Positions 1 through 8,364 of a DNA stretch of 64,000 bases are shown here, in pieces. Position numbers and translations under genes: made by a program. The DNA is from Siccirubricoccus deserti (GTDB lineage Bacteria; Pseudomonadota; Alphaproteobacteria; Acetobacterales; Acetobacteraceae). The stretch spans positions 1 to 64,000 of the forward strand of contig NZ_JACOMF010000017.1 of NCBI RefSeq assembly GCF_014283215.1, given 5' to 3'. Each line of letters begins with the position of its first letter. The stretch's first letter is position 1. The notes under the pieces were generated by a model, which was not told where the DNA came from, made no database searches, and worked only from the letters and a program-made list of their open reading frames with translations.

Positions 1-111
1 GCTACCCGCACCGTCGACGGCCTCTGGAACACCATCGGCCGCATCATCGGCACCTTCACGCCCGCCGAGTGCGCCAACTACTTCGCCGCCGCCGGCTATG
101 ACGCAGACTGA
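1..111 (+). CDS. IS630-family transposase, C-terminal 36 residues (5' part outside window)
   Basis: Open from the first base to a TGA at 109-111. The readable tail contains LWNTIGRIIGTF and ends PAECANYFAAAGYDAD. The combination of an LWN(T)IGR helix with a final ECANYF..AGY stretch is the usual C-terminus of IS630-family DDE transposases. The catalytic residues lie upstream of the window, so activity cannot be judged. It stops 13 bases before the apparent right end of the element. Confidence 0.8.
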   Translation, partial: ATRTVDGLWNTIGRIIGTFTPAECANYFAAAGYDAD

Positions 112-126
112 TCGGAAAACGCTCTA
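112..126. mobile_element. Right end of the IS630-type element with TA target dinucleotide
   Basis: Directly after the transposase stop is TCGGAAAACGCTC followed by TA at 125-126. IS630/Tc1-type elements insert at TA and duplicate it. The motif GAGCGTTTTCCGA, read from outside in, is a common terminal sequence of such elements in alphaproteobacteria (recalled, not searched). The left end is outside the window. Confidence 0.55.
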
Positions 127-999
127 GCTGCCGGCCGCCAGCTTGTCCTGCGTCCTGGTCTCGAAATCCGCGGCGTCGTGGCGCTCGTGCAGCTGGGATG
201 CGGGATCGCCCTGCACGCGGTTGACCATGCGCCCGCGCCGGACGGCCGGCCGGGCGCCGATCGCATCGGCCCAGCGCTGCACGTTCCGGTACTCCTCCAC
301 CTTCAGGAACTCCGCCGCGCCGTAGAGCCAGCCTTTCGCCAGGCCGCCGTACCAGGGCCAGATGGCCATGTCGGCAATGGTGTAGTCGGCTCCGGCCACG
401 TACTCGACCTCCGCCAGCCGGCGATCGAGGACGTCGAGCTGACGCTTCACCTCCATGGCGAAGCGATCGATCGGGTACTCCATCTTGGCCGGCGCATAGG
501 CGTAGAAATGGCCGAAGCCCCCGCCCAGATAGGGCGCGCTGCCCATCTGCCAGAACAGCCAGGACAGGCATTCAGCGCGCGCCCCGGCCTCCTTCGGCAG
601 GAAGGCGCCGAATTTCTCGGCCAGATGCATCAGGATCGCGCCGGATTCGAAGACCCGGATCGGCGTCGGGCCGCTGCGGTCCACCAGCGCCGGAATCTTG
701 GAGTTGGGATTGACGGCGACGAAGCCGCTGCCGAACTGGTCGCCCTCGCCGATCCTGATCAGCCAGGCATCGTACTCGGCGCCGCGATGGCCGAGGGCCA
801 GCAGCTCCTCGAGCATCACCGTCACCTTCACGCCGTTCGGCGTACCGAGGGAGTAGAGCTGGAGCGGATGGCGGCCGACCGGCAGCTCCTTGTCATGCGT
901 GGCGCCGGCGATCGGCCGGTTGATGTTCGCGAACCGGCCGCCATTGGCCTTGTTCCAGGTCCAGACCTTGGGCGGTGTGTATTCCGACGCGTTGCTCAT
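124..999 (-). CDS. yghU: YghU-like glutathione-dependent disulfide-bond oxidoreductase (GST family)
   Basis: A 291-residue protein, close to the 288 of E. coli YghU. It opens MSNASEYTPPKVWTWNKAN and continues with the YghU block GRFANINRPIAGATHDKELPVG, the thioredoxin-like segment (LYSLGTPNGVKVTVMLEE, about 47-65) and NPNSKIPALVD. YghU-type GSTs bind two glutathiones and reduce disulfides in the cytosol. The ATG at 999 is chosen because homology begins there; the frame is open further upstream but that part looks non-coding. The TAG stop (124-126) is made of the IS target TA plus the first base of the IS, so the insertion defines the C-terminus. The length suggests little or nothing was lost. 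Confidence 0.9.
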   Translation of the reverse strand: MSNASEYTPPKVWTWNKANGGRFANINRPIAGATHDKELPVGRHPLQLYSLGTPNGVKVTVMLEELLALGHRGAEYDAWLIRIGEGDQFGSGFVAVNPNSKIPALVDRSGPTPIRVFESGAILMHLAEKFGAFLPKEAGARAECLSWLFWQMGSAPYLGGGFGHFYAYAPAKMEYPIDRFAMEVKRQLDVLDRRLAEVEYVAGADYTIADMAIWPWYGGLAKGWLYGAAEFLKVEEYRNVQRWADAIGARPAVRRGRMVNRVQGDPASQLHERHDAADFETRTQDKLAAGS

Positions 1000-1137
1000 C
1001 TTCGACGCTCCCGATGCTTGGGCTGCATGCGCGATCGCCGAGCCTACAGGACAAGGCCGGGTGAGGCGATGGGCGGGGCCGGGCCGATGACGGGCCGGGA
1101 CATTCAGCCCCGGCCGTTGCGATGAGCGACGCGCCAT

Positions 1138-1152
1138 GGGGGCAAGGCCCCC
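1138..1152 (-). terminator. GC hairpin downstream of the enoyl-CoA hydratase gene
   Basis: GGGGGC-AAG-GCCCCC, a 6-bp stem with a 3-nt loop, 19 bases past the stop of the minus-strand hydratase gene. There is no T-run, so this is only a candidate terminator. Confidence 0.35.
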
Positions 1153-1170
1153 GTCGCATGCCGCCGGGCC

Positions 1171-1971
1171 TTACCGCCCCTTGAAGTTGGGCTTCCGCTT
1201 CTCGTTGAAGGCCCGGATGCCCTCGTTGCGGTCCTCGGTCGGGATCAGCTGATAATAGGCCTCGATCTCGAACAGCATCCCGGAGGCGCGGTCCATCTGC
1301 AGGCCCTGGCTGATCGACTTCTTCGCCTGGCGGACCGAGAGCGGCGCGTTGGCGGCGATGGCCTGCGCCGTCTCCAGCACCGCGGCCAGCACCTCCTCCG
1401 CCGGGTAGAGCTTGTTCACCATGCCCCAGGCCAGCGCGTCCTGCGCCGAGAAGGGCTTGCCGGTGAGGATCACCTCCTTGGCGCGGCGCTCGCCGATGGT
1501 GCGCGGCAGGTTCTGGGTGCCGCCGGCGCCGGGCATGATGCCGAGTGTCACCTCGGTCAGGGCGAAGCGCGCGGTCTCGCTGGCGTAGAGGAAGTCGCAG
1601 CACAGCGCGAGTTCCAGCCCGCCGGCGAAGGCCGCGCCATTGACCGCGCCGAGCAGCGGCATCGGGCAGGCCAGCACGGCGCGGGCCATGCGCTCGAACA
1701 GGTAGTGCTGACGGGAGAATTGCTCATCCGTCATGCCGTTGCGCTCCTTCAGATCGGCACCGGCGCAGAAGGCACGGTTGCCGGCCCCGGTCAGCACCAC
1801 GCAGCGGTATGCCGCAGGATCGGCCTCCAGCGCCTGGAACACCTGCAGAATCTCCTCGCCCATCGTTGAGGTGAAGGCATTGGCCCGCTCCGGCCGGTTC
1901 AGCGTGACCTGCAGGATCCCAGGGGCCGGCGCGTCCAGCAGCAGGGTTGAATAGGAACGGTCCAGCAACAT
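1171..1971 (-). CDS. Enoyl-CoA hydratase/isomerase family protein
   Basis: 266 residues, the usual size of a single-domain crotonase. Oxyanion-hole segments are AFCAGADLKE (about 67-76) and VNGAAFAGGLELAL (about 110-123). The two acidic positions of true hydratases are present: Glu120 (GGLE) and Glu140 (ALTEVTLGIMPGAGGTQ). It should hydrate 2-enoyl-CoAs in the cytosol, in beta-oxidation or amino-acid/aromatic catabolism. Substrate is not deducible. It is divergent from the amidohydrolase gene across a 205-bp gap carrying a perfect palindrome. Confidence 0.88.
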   Translation of the reverse strand: MLLDRSYSTLLLDAPAPGILQVTLNRPERANAFTSTMGEEILQVFQALEADPAAYRCVVLTGAGNRAFCAGADLKERNGMTDEQFSRQHYLFERMARAVLACPMPLLGAVNGAAFAGGLELALCCDFLYASETARFALTEVTLGIMPGAGGTQNLPRTIGERRAKEVILTGKPFSAQDALAWGMVNKLYPAEEVLAAVLETAQAIAANAPLSVRQAKKSISQGLQMDRASGMLFEIEAYYQLIPTEDRNEGIRAFNEKRKPNFKGR

Positions 1972-2005
1972 GGCGCGATTCTCCTAGAAGCGGCCCATCA
2001 TTAGA

Positions 2006-2036
2006 GCCTGATTGCTTCGAGCTGAAGCAATCAGGC
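2006..2036. repeat. Perfect 13-bp inverted repeat with 5-nt loop
   Basis: GCCTGATTGCTTC (2006-2018) and its exact complement (2024-2036) surround GAGCT. It lies in the gap between divergent genes, preceded by TTAGA. It could be a dispersed palindromic element or MITE remnant, or a regulatory stem; it is not placed as a terminator for either gene. Confidence 0.6.
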
Positions 2037-2176
2037 CCCGGCTTTGCTGGTTGGTCGCGCGATTCAAGCTTTCGGCTGCCCAACCTCGGGCGATCACGCG
2101 CCGGCCACGGCTGGCCAGGGTTGGAAGCCGGGGCGGATCGGCCTAGGGTTGCGACCGTCCAAGGAAGGAAACGGCC

Positions 2177-3877
2177 ATGGAAGCGGATCTTGTCATCCGA
2201 GGTGGAACAGTCGTCGACGGGACCGGCCGCGCCGGGTTCGAGGCCGATGTCGCCGTCAAGGACGGCCGCATCGCCGCGATCGGCCCCGGCCTGCCGCGCG
2301 GTCGGGAAGAGATCTCCGCCAAGGGAAGGCTGGTGACGCCGGGCTTCGTCGACATCCACACCCACTACGACGGCCAGGCGGTGTGGGACAGCCACCTCGC
2401 GCCATCCGCCATCCATGGCGTCACCACCGCGGTGATGGGCAATTGCGGCGTCGGCTTCGCGCCCGTGCACCCGGGCCAGGAGATGAAGCTGATCGAGCTG
2501 ATGGAGGGTGTCGAGGACATCCCCGCGCCGGTGCTCTCCCAGGGCCTCGACTTCAAATGGCAGAGCTTCGCCGAATACCTTGCGGTGCTCGACGCCAAGC
2601 CGCGCGACATCGACATCTGCGCCCTGGTGCCGCATGCGGCGGTGCGCGTCTATGTCATGGGCGAGCGGGCGCTGGCGCTGGAGAATGCCAACCAGGGCGA
2701 CATCGCCGAGATGCGCCGCATCGTCGCCGAGGCGGTGGACGCCGGCGCTTTCGGCTTCTCCACCAGCCGCACCATCAGCCACAAGACGCTGGCCGGCGAC
2801 CCGACGCCGACCTTGCGGGCACAGGAGGAGGAGCTGTCCGGCATCGCCGAGGGTCTGCGGGCCGGCGGCAAGGGCTTCCTGGAATTCGTCTCCGACTTCA
2901 ACCAGCCGGACCCGGCAACCGAGTTCGGCCTGATCCGCCGCATCGTCGAGCGGAGCGGCCGGCCGGCGGTGTTCTCGCTGACCGCGCGGCACGACCGCAC
3001 CGAGGCGTGGAAGGAGCTGCTGGCGCTGTCGAACCAGGCGGCGGCCGAGGGCGTGCCCATCCGCCCGGTCTTCCCGCCGCGGCCGATCGGCATCCTCATG
3101 GGCCTGCTCGGCAGCCAGAACCCGTTCAGCGGCACGCCGAGCTACAAGGCGATCGCCCATCTGCCGCTGGCCGAGCGCGTCGCCGCCATGCGCGACCCGG
3201 CGATGCGCGCCCGCATCCTCGGCGAGGACCGCTTCAGCGGCAGCAATTTCCCGCTGCTCACCCGGCTCAGCTTCGAGCGCATGTTCCCCTTCGGTGATCC
3301 GCCCAACTACGCCCCGCCGAAGGAGACCAGCATCGCCGCTCAGGCCGCGCGCGAGCGTCGCACCCCGGAAGAGGTCGCCTACGACATGCTGCTGGCCGAT
3401 GAGGGCAACAGCTTCATCTTCTGCGCCCTGGTGAACTACTTCAATTACGACCTGGAGCCGAGCCGCGAGCTGCTGCGCCACCCCAACACCATCGTCGGCC
3501 TGTCGGACGGCGGCGCGCATGTCGGCTTCATCTCCGACGGCAGCTTCCCGACGTTTGTCCTGGCTTACTGGGGCCGCGAGCGTGGCCTGCCCGTCGAAGA
3601 GCTGGTGCGGCGCCAGACCAGCGATACCGCCCGCGCCGCGGGGCTCGCCGACCGCGGCATGCTGCGCGTCGGGATGAAGGCGGACATCAACGTCATCGAC
3701 TACGACAAGCTAGCGCTGGAACGCCCAGGCATGCTCTACGACCTGCCGGGCGGCGGGCGGCGGCTGATGCAGAAGGCGCGCGGCTACGACGCCACCATCG
3801 TCGCCGGCGCCATCACCTACCGCCATGGCGAGGCGACCGGGGCGCTGCCGGGCAAGCTGGTGCGCTGCGCCGGCTGA
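2177..3877 (+). CDS. N-acyl-D-amino-acid deacylase / D-aminoacylase-type amidohydrolase
   Basis: 566 residues, TIM-barrel amidohydrolase of the D-aminoacylase group. Visible in order: the N-terminal beta-sandwich start (DLVIRGGTVVDGTG), the metal motif GFVDIHTHYDGQ (His61, His63), GNCGVGFAPV with Cys90, and GLSDGGAHVGFISDGS around 441-455 with the catalytic-type Asp. The C-terminus closes the sandwich (ADINVIDYDKL). The family releases free amino acids from N-acyl-D-amino acids or related amides, with a zinc site in the cytosol. The ATG follows GGAAAGG. The MFS gene starts 17 bases downstream, suggesting co-transcription and uptake of the substrate or export of the product. Confidence 0.85.
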   Translation: MEADLVIRGGTVVDGTGRAGFEADVAVKDGRIAAIGPGLPRGREEISAKGRLVTPGFVDIHTHYDGQAVWDSHLAPSAIHGVTTAVMGNCGVGFAPVHPGQEMKLIELMEGVEDIPAPVLSQGLDFKWQSFAEYLAVLDAKPRDIDICALVPHAAVRVYVMGERALALENANQGDIAEMRRIVAEAVDAGAFGFSTSRTISHKTLAGDPTPTLRAQEEELSGIAEGLRAGGKGFLEFVSDFNQPDPATEFGLIRRIVERSGRPAVFSLTARHDRTEAWKELLALSNQAAAEGVPIRPVFPPRPIGILMGLLGSQNPFSGTPSYKAIAHLPLAERVAAMRDPAMRARILGEDRFSGSNFPLLTRLSFERMFPFGDPPNYAPPKETSIAAQAARERRTPEEVAYDMLLADEGNSFIFCALVNYFNYDLEPSRELLRHPNTIVGLSDGGAHVGFISDGSFPTFVLAYWGRERGLPVEELVRRQTSDTARAAGLADRGMLRVGMKADINVIDYDKLALERPGMLYDLPGGGRRLMQKARGYDATIVAGAITYRHGEATGALPGKLVRCAG

Positions 3878-3893
3878 GCCTACACCCTAGAGC

Positions 3894-5120
3894 ATGCGGC
3901 TTGATCGTTCACTGAAGCTATTGCTCCTCGCGCTGGGCGCGATGTTCGCCCAGCAGACCTTCGCCTCGCTCGGCCGCGGCCTGCCGGCGGTGGTGGCCCC
4001 CGCCGTCATCGCCGAGCTGCAATTCGATCCCGCCTGGTTCGGGATCTATGTCAGCCTCACAGCCGTGGCCGCGCTGATGTTCCAGCTCGGCTGCGGCAGC
4101 TTCATCCTGCGCTACGGCGCGCTGCGGATGAGCCAGCTGGCGCTGGTGATGCTGACCATCGGGCTGGCGGCGGGAGCCACCGGCCTCATCCTCATGTTCA
4201 TCGTCTCGGCGGTCATCGGCGGCGGCGGCACCGCGGTCTCGACCCCGGCGAGTTCCCACCTGCTCGGTCGCTATTCGCCGCCGCGCTACGCACCACTGGT
4301 CTTTTCGCTGAAGCAGACGGCGGTGCCGGCGGGGCTGCTGCTGGGTGGGCTGCTTGGCCCGCCACTGATCGGCTGGATCGATTGGCAGGGCACGTTACTG
4401 GTTGCCGCCGCCGCTTGCCTCGCCTTCACTCTGACCCTGCAGCCCTTGCGCCGGGAGTTCGACTCCGACCGGATCCCGTCGCGCAGCTTCCACATCTCCG
4501 ACTTCTGGACCACGCTGACCGGCGCGGTGCGGGCGCGGGAGCTGCGTGCCCTGTCGATGGCCTGCTTCGCCTTCAACGGGCTGCAGACCGTCTTCACCTA
4601 CTATTTCATCATCTACCTGACCGACCACGGCCACAGCCTGACCGCGGCCGGGGTGGTCTTTTCCACCGCCATGATGGTGGCGGTGCCAGGGCGCATCCTG
4701 TGGGGCTGGATCGGCAGCGTGCTGGTGTCGCCGCGGGTGGTGATGTGCGGGCTGGCCTTCGGCATGGCGGCCAGCACGGCGCTGCTGGGGTTGTTCGGCG
4801 ATAAACTGTCGGTGCTGCTGGTCGGGTTGCTCGCCGCCGGGCTCAGCGCCACGGCGATGTCCTGGCACGGCGTGCTGCTGGCGGAGGCGGCGCGGCTGGC
4901 GCCGCCCGGCGCGCGCGCCTCGGCGACCGGCGGAGTGCTGTCCTTCGGCCAGATCGGCGCCTTCCTGCTGCCGCTGGTCTATGCCGCCTGCCTGAGCCTG
5001 ACCGGCAGCCATGGCGCCGGCTTCATCGTCTGCGGCCTGCCGGCGCTGCTGGTCGGCGTGGCGCTGCTGCGCCCCGGCAGCGCGGCACCGCAGAACAGGA
5101 CGGAGACCGCCTCCGCCTGA
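3894..5120 (+). CDS. MFS transporter
   Basis: 408 residues with about twelve hydrophobic segments spread evenly, two six-helix halves and a central hydrophilic loop near residues 185-205 (EFDSDRIPSR). It is a major facilitator of the inner membrane; the substrate is unknown. Position right after the D-aminoacylase-type gene suggests an N-acyl amino acid or its hydrolysis product. The start region has no strong ribosome site, and the ATG sits inside CTAGAGCATG, which resembles dispersed palindromes of related genomes. Confidence 0.85.
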   Translation: MRLDRSLKLLLLALGAMFAQQTFASLGRGLPAVVAPAVIAELQFDPAWFGIYVSLTAVAALMFQLGCGSFILRYGALRMSQLALVMLTIGLAAGATGLILMFIVSAVIGGGGTAVSTPASSHLLGRYSPPRYAPLVFSLKQTAVPAGLLLGGLLGPPLIGWIDWQGTLLVAAAACLAFTLTLQPLRREFDSDRIPSRSFHISDFWTTLTGAVRARELRALSMACFAFNGLQTVFTYYFIIYLTDHGHSLTAAGVVFSTAMMVAVPGRILWGWIGSVLVSPRVVMCGLAFGMAASTALLGLFGDKLSVLLVGLLAAGLSATAMSWHGVLLAEAARLAPPGARASATGGVLSFGQIGAFLLPLVYAACLSLTGSHGAGFIVCGLPALLVGVALLRPGSAAPQNRTETASA

Positions 5121-5130
5121 TTGCGGGCAG

Positions 5131-5191
5131 GCTGGGGACGCAGTCCCCGCCCCTTCTGCCGCGTAACCGGAGGCGACGCCCCCAGTTACGC
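5131..5191. terminator. Two nested hairpins between convergent genes
   Basis: GGGGAC-GCA-GTCCCC (5134-5148) is followed by GCGTAAC (5161-5167) pairing with GTTACGC (5185-5191). Located between the MFS gene (+) and the GST gene (-), which converge, so it may end transcription both ways. No T-tract is seen. Confidence 0.45.
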
Positions 5192-5217
5192 ATCCGATCC
5201 CACAAACGAAAATCCAG

Positions 5218-5817
5218 CTACTTCACGAAGGGCTCGGTCCGGGCCATCGCCGGCAGCTTCGAAACCTTGGCGTACCAGGCTTCCAGCTTCGGGTGGCCCG
5301 GCCGCCACGGCTCATGCGGATAGCGGAAGTCGAGGTAGCCAAGGGCACAGGCCACGGTGATCTCGCCGATCGTGGTCAGCGCTCCGAGCTGATCCGCCTC
5401 GGCCTCCAGCACGTCCAGCGCCCGCGCCACCTTGCCCTGCTGCAGCGCGATGTACTCGCGCCGGCCATCATCCTGCGGCAGCGCCACTTCGCGCCGGCGC
5501 GGCTGGGTGGCGTCGAGGATGCCATCGCCCAGCGCCTGCAGCTGCAGCGCCTTCCAGCGCGCCGGACCGGGGGCCGGAAACAGCTTCGGCGCATCGCCGA
5601 TACTGTCGAGGTACTCGCAGATCACCGGGCTGTCGTAGAGCGCCATGCCATCGTCCGTGAGCAGCGAGGGCACCTTGGACAGCGGGTTCAGCGGCAGCAG
5701 CGCCGGGTCGGTGGTGCCGACCGTCCAGAGCTCGACCTGCTGGTCGATGCCGCGGGCGATGGCACAGGCCACCGCCTTCCGGACATAGGGGCTGGCGGGC
5801 GAGTGGGCGAGCTTCAT
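5218..5817 (-). CDS. Glutathione S-transferase family protein
   Basis: 199 residues. N-terminal thioredoxin-like half begins MKLAHSPASPYVRKAV with Ser/Pro at the usual catalytic turn, then LNPLSKVPSLL and the glutathione gamma-glutamyl-binding pair DSPVICEYLDS (about 62-72). The C-terminal helical domain follows. It is a cytosolic GST of the small bacterial type; substrate unknown. Convergent with the MFS gene. Confidence 0.85.
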   Translation of the reverse strand: MKLAHSPASPYVRKAVACAIARGIDQQVELWTVGTTDPALLPLNPLSKVPSLLTDDGMALYDSPVICEYLDSIGDAPKLFPAPGPARWKALQLQALGDGILDATQPRRREVALPQDDGRREYIALQQGKVARALDVLEAEADQLGALTTIGEITVACALGYLDFRYPHEPWRPGHPKLEAWYAKVSKLPAMARTEPFVK

Positions 5818-5838
5818 GCGGTGTTTCGTCCCTTGCGT

Positions 5839-6058
5839 TCAGGCGTCGGTCAACGACGGCAGACCGTAGCCCGTCAGCATGCCCTGGTGATAGGGGCGGT
5901 GCTGCCGTGCCACCCCAGGCGCCAGCGCGCCGCGCATCGCCAGCCGGAGGATGAGTTCCACCGCCGCGGCGCATGTACTCCGTGATCGGCAGAGCGGTCA
6001 GCGCGCCCGGGTAGGGCAGCGCCCGGACCCGGGACCGGGTGGCGGCCGAGGCGGAAGA
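5839..6058 (-). pseudogene. Frameshifted C-terminal remnant of an unrecognised protein
   Basis: This 330-bp gap holds a coding-like relic. One frame reads VRALPYPGALTALPITEYM. A one-base shift near 5962-5972 lets it continue AAVELILRLAMRGALAPG and then VARQHRPYHQGMLTGYGLP to a TGA at 5839. Both halves look like real protein and join smoothly. Upstream the frame is closed by a stop, so only about 70 residues survive. I do not recognise the family. Confidence 0.35.
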
Positions 6059-6147
6059 CCTTCATGCGAACCATGCCCGCTCAATCCGCCCTGGCCGCCG
6101 GGCGACAAGCCGGTCACACTCGGCCGGCGAGAACAGGAGCCGCCACC

Positions 6148-6537
6148 ATGGCCGATATCAAGCGCTTCGCGCCACCCGACGACGGCCGGGCCTTCCCGCC
6201 CCTGTCGCTAGCGGTGCGGCACGGCAACACGCTCCATGTCTCCGGTGTCGGGCCGGTCGCCCCGGGCGGTGCCATCGCCACCGGCGACTTCCCGGCGCAA
6301 TTCGCCGAGGTGATGCGAGGCCTGCAGGCGGTGCTCGCCGAAGCCGGCACCGACCTCAGCCGGGTGCTGAAGACCACGGTGCTGCTGACCCGCAGCGAGG
6401 ACATCCGCATGATGAACCACCTCTACGCCGCCGCCTTCCCCGCCGCGCACCTGCCCGCCCGCACCACCTGCGTGGTCGCGGCGCTGCCGGTGCCGGACTT
6501 CCTGCTGGAGATCGAATGCGTGGCGGCGCTCGATTGA
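6148..6537 (+). CDS. RidA/YjgF-family protein
   Basis: 129 residues, the normal size of a RidA trimer subunit. Features: GNTLHVSGVGPVAP, the helix FAEVMRGLQAVLAEAG, VLKTTVLLT and the end FPAAHLPARTTCVVAALPVPDFLLEIECVA with the conserved Arg of the imine-binding site and the closing Glu. RidA proteins hydrolyse reactive enamine/imine intermediates. The ATG at 6148 follows AGGAG. Its TGA overlaps the start of the next gene (TGATG at 6535-6539), so the two are coupled. Confidence 0.88.
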   Translation: MADIKRFAPPDDGRAFPPLSLAVRHGNTLHVSGVGPVAPGGAIATGDFPAQFAEVMRGLQAVLAEAGTDLSRVLKTTVLLTRSEDIRMMNHLYAAAFPAAHLPARTTCVVAALPVPDFLLEIECVAALD

Positions 6538-7523
6538 TGCGCGCGATCTGGTACACGCACACCGGCCCCGCCGCGGAGGTGCTGCAATCCGGCGAGCGCC
6601 CGCTGCCGGAGCCGGCCGCGGGCGAGGTGCGGGTGCGGCTCGCCGCTTCCGGCGTCAACCCGGCCGACACCTATCGCCGCGCCGGCACCTCCTATGCCAA
6701 TGAATGGCCGCTGATCATCCCGAACAGCGATGGCGCAGGGGTGGTGGAGGCGCTCGGCGCGGGTGCCGACCCGGCGCTGCTCGGCCAACGCGTCTGGCTG
6801 TACAACGCGCAGCGCGGCCGGCCCTTCGGCACCGCGGCGGAGTTCACCTGCGTGCCGGTGGAGTATGTCCACGCCTTGCCGGACCACATCGGCTTCGAGA
6901 TCGGCGCCTGCCTCGGCATCCCGGCGATGACGGCGCATCGCTGCCTCTTCGCCGATGGCCCGGTCGCGGGGTTACGGGTGCTGGTCTCCGGCGGCGGCGG
7001 CGCGGTGGGGAATTATGCGGTGCAGCTCGCCCGCTGGGGCGGCGCCGCCTGGGTCGGTGCGACCGCGAGCGGCGGCTGGAAGGCGGAGGATTCCCGCGCC
7101 GCCGGCGCCGAGGCGGTGTTCGACTACCGCGCGCCGGATTGCGCCCAGCGGATCATGGCGGCGACGGGCGGCGTGGACCGCATCATCGAGGTCGATGTCG
7201 GCGGCAATGTCGCGCTGTGGTCGGCGGTCGTGGCGCTGAACGGCAGTGTCATCGGATATGCCAGCCGCGGCGGCGCGACCCCGCCGGTCCCGGTCTCCGG
7301 CACCTTGATGCGGAAGAACGTGAACCTGCGCGGCGTGGTGCTGAACAGCGCGCCGGCGGCGGCGCGGCGGCAGGCGATGACGGAGATCACCCGCTGGCTG
7401 CGCGAGGGCGAGCGGCTGCACCGCATCGCCGCTACCTTCCCGCTCGCGCAAACGGCGGCCGCGCATGAGGCGGTGGAGGCCGGTACCAAGCGGGGCACGG
7501 TGGTGGTGTTGCCACAGGAGTGA
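6537..7523 (+). CDS. Zinc-type/quinone oxidoreductase, medium-chain dehydrogenase family
   Basis: 328 residues. GroES-like N-terminal part (VRVRLAASGVNPADTYRRAG) is followed by a Rossmann domain with VLVSGGGGAVGNYAVQLARW (about 148-167), matching the NADPH-binding A-x-x-G-x-x-G pattern of quinone oxidoreductases. There are no zinc-ligand cysteines in the usual lobe, so it is probably a zinc-independent NADPH:quinone or enone reductase. Start is set by overlap with the RidA stop. Confidence 0.85.
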   Translation: MRAIWYTHTGPAAEVLQSGERPLPEPAAGEVRVRLAASGVNPADTYRRAGTSYANEWPLIIPNSDGAGVVEALGAGADPALLGQRVWLYNAQRGRPFGTAAEFTCVPVEYVHALPDHIGFEIGACLGIPAMTAHRCLFADGPVAGLRVLVSGGGGAVGNYAVQLARWGGAAWVGATASGGWKAEDSRAAGAEAVFDYRAPDCAQRIMAATGGVDRIIEVDVGGNVALWSAVVALNGSVIGYASRGGATPPVPVSGTLMRKNVNLRGVVLNSAPAAARRQAMTEITRWLREGERLHRIAATFPLAQTAAAHEAVEAGTKRGTVVVLPQE

Positions 7524-7599
7524 GGCGGCGGGCCCACCACCCCTCGCCCGCCTAGGCCAGGCCAAGCCCGTGCATGATGGGGTCGGGCGGCGCCACCCG

Positions 7600-8364
7600 T
7601 CAGCCCAGCGTCAGGCCGCCATCCACCGTGATAGTCTGGCCGGTGACCATGGCGGCGCCGGCCAGCAGGAACAGCATCACCTCGGCAAGATCATCGGTGC
7701 TACAGCGCCGTTTGAGCAGCGCCTTGTCGATCGAGCCGCTGCGCTGCTCATTGGTCCATTCGATCATCCAGGAGCTGTCCACCGCGCCGGGCGCCACCGC
7801 ATTGGCCCGTGCTTCCGGTGCCAGGGTGCGCGCCAGGTTCTTGGTCAGGCTGATCACGCCGGCCTTGGTCGCGCCATAGGCCATGGAGGAGCCGGGGGAG
7901 TCGAGGCCGGCGATGCTCGCCGTGCTGACCACTGCGCCCCGCGCCGCCTTCAGCGCCGGCGCCGCGGCCTTCACGCAGCGGAACACGCCGAGCAGATTCA
8001 CCTGGATGACGGTGTTCCACAGCTCCTCCGTCAGCCGGTCGAGCGCCGAGGGCGGGACGGAGGTGCGAGTGCCCGGCGTGCCGGCATTGCAGGCGAGATA
8101 ATCGAGTCGGCCGAGATCGCGGATCGCCGCCAGGACCATGCGCTCGCAATCCACGGCATCGCCGACGTTGCCCGGGGCACCGATGACATCGAAGCCCGCG
8201 GCGCGGAGCCGCTCCACCTGCTCCGGCCCGCGCGCGTCATCGGCCAGGTGGTTGATCGCCACCTTCGCGCCGTTGCGCGCCAGCTGCTCGACCAGCGCCA
8301 GGCCGATGCCGGAGGCGCCGCCGGTCACCAGCGCCGCCTTTCCGGCAAGCTCGTAGCGGATCAC
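7600..8364 (-). CDS. SDR-family oxidoreductase
   Basis: 254 residues, classical short-chain dehydrogenase. TGGASGIG at 14-21, NAG at 93-95, VNLLG near 122-126, Ser150 and the catalytic pair Tyr163/Lys167 (YGATK) are all present, and it ends GQTITVDGGLTLG. It should oxidise or reduce an alcohol/ketone with NAD(P). Starts with GTG, overlapping the preceding dehydrogenase stop (GTGA). It is the last gene of the four-gene operon. Confidence 0.9.
   Translation of the reverse strand: MIRYELAGKAALVTGGASGIGLALVEQLARNGAKVAINHLADDARGPEQVERLRAAGFDVIGAPGNVGDAVDCERMVLAAIRDLGRLDYLACNAGTPGTRTSVPPSALDRLTEELWNTVIQVNLLGVFRCVKAAAPALKAARGAVVSTASIAGLDSPGSSMAYGATKAGVISLTKNLARTLAPEARANAVAPGAVDSSWMIEWTNEQRSGSIDKALLKRRCSTDDLAEVMLFLLAGAAMVTGQTITVDGGLTLG

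Noticed and set aside
1724-3520. Minus-strand frame of about 600 codons opposite the D-aminoacylase gene
   Set aside because: Shadow of a conserved gene; no motif.
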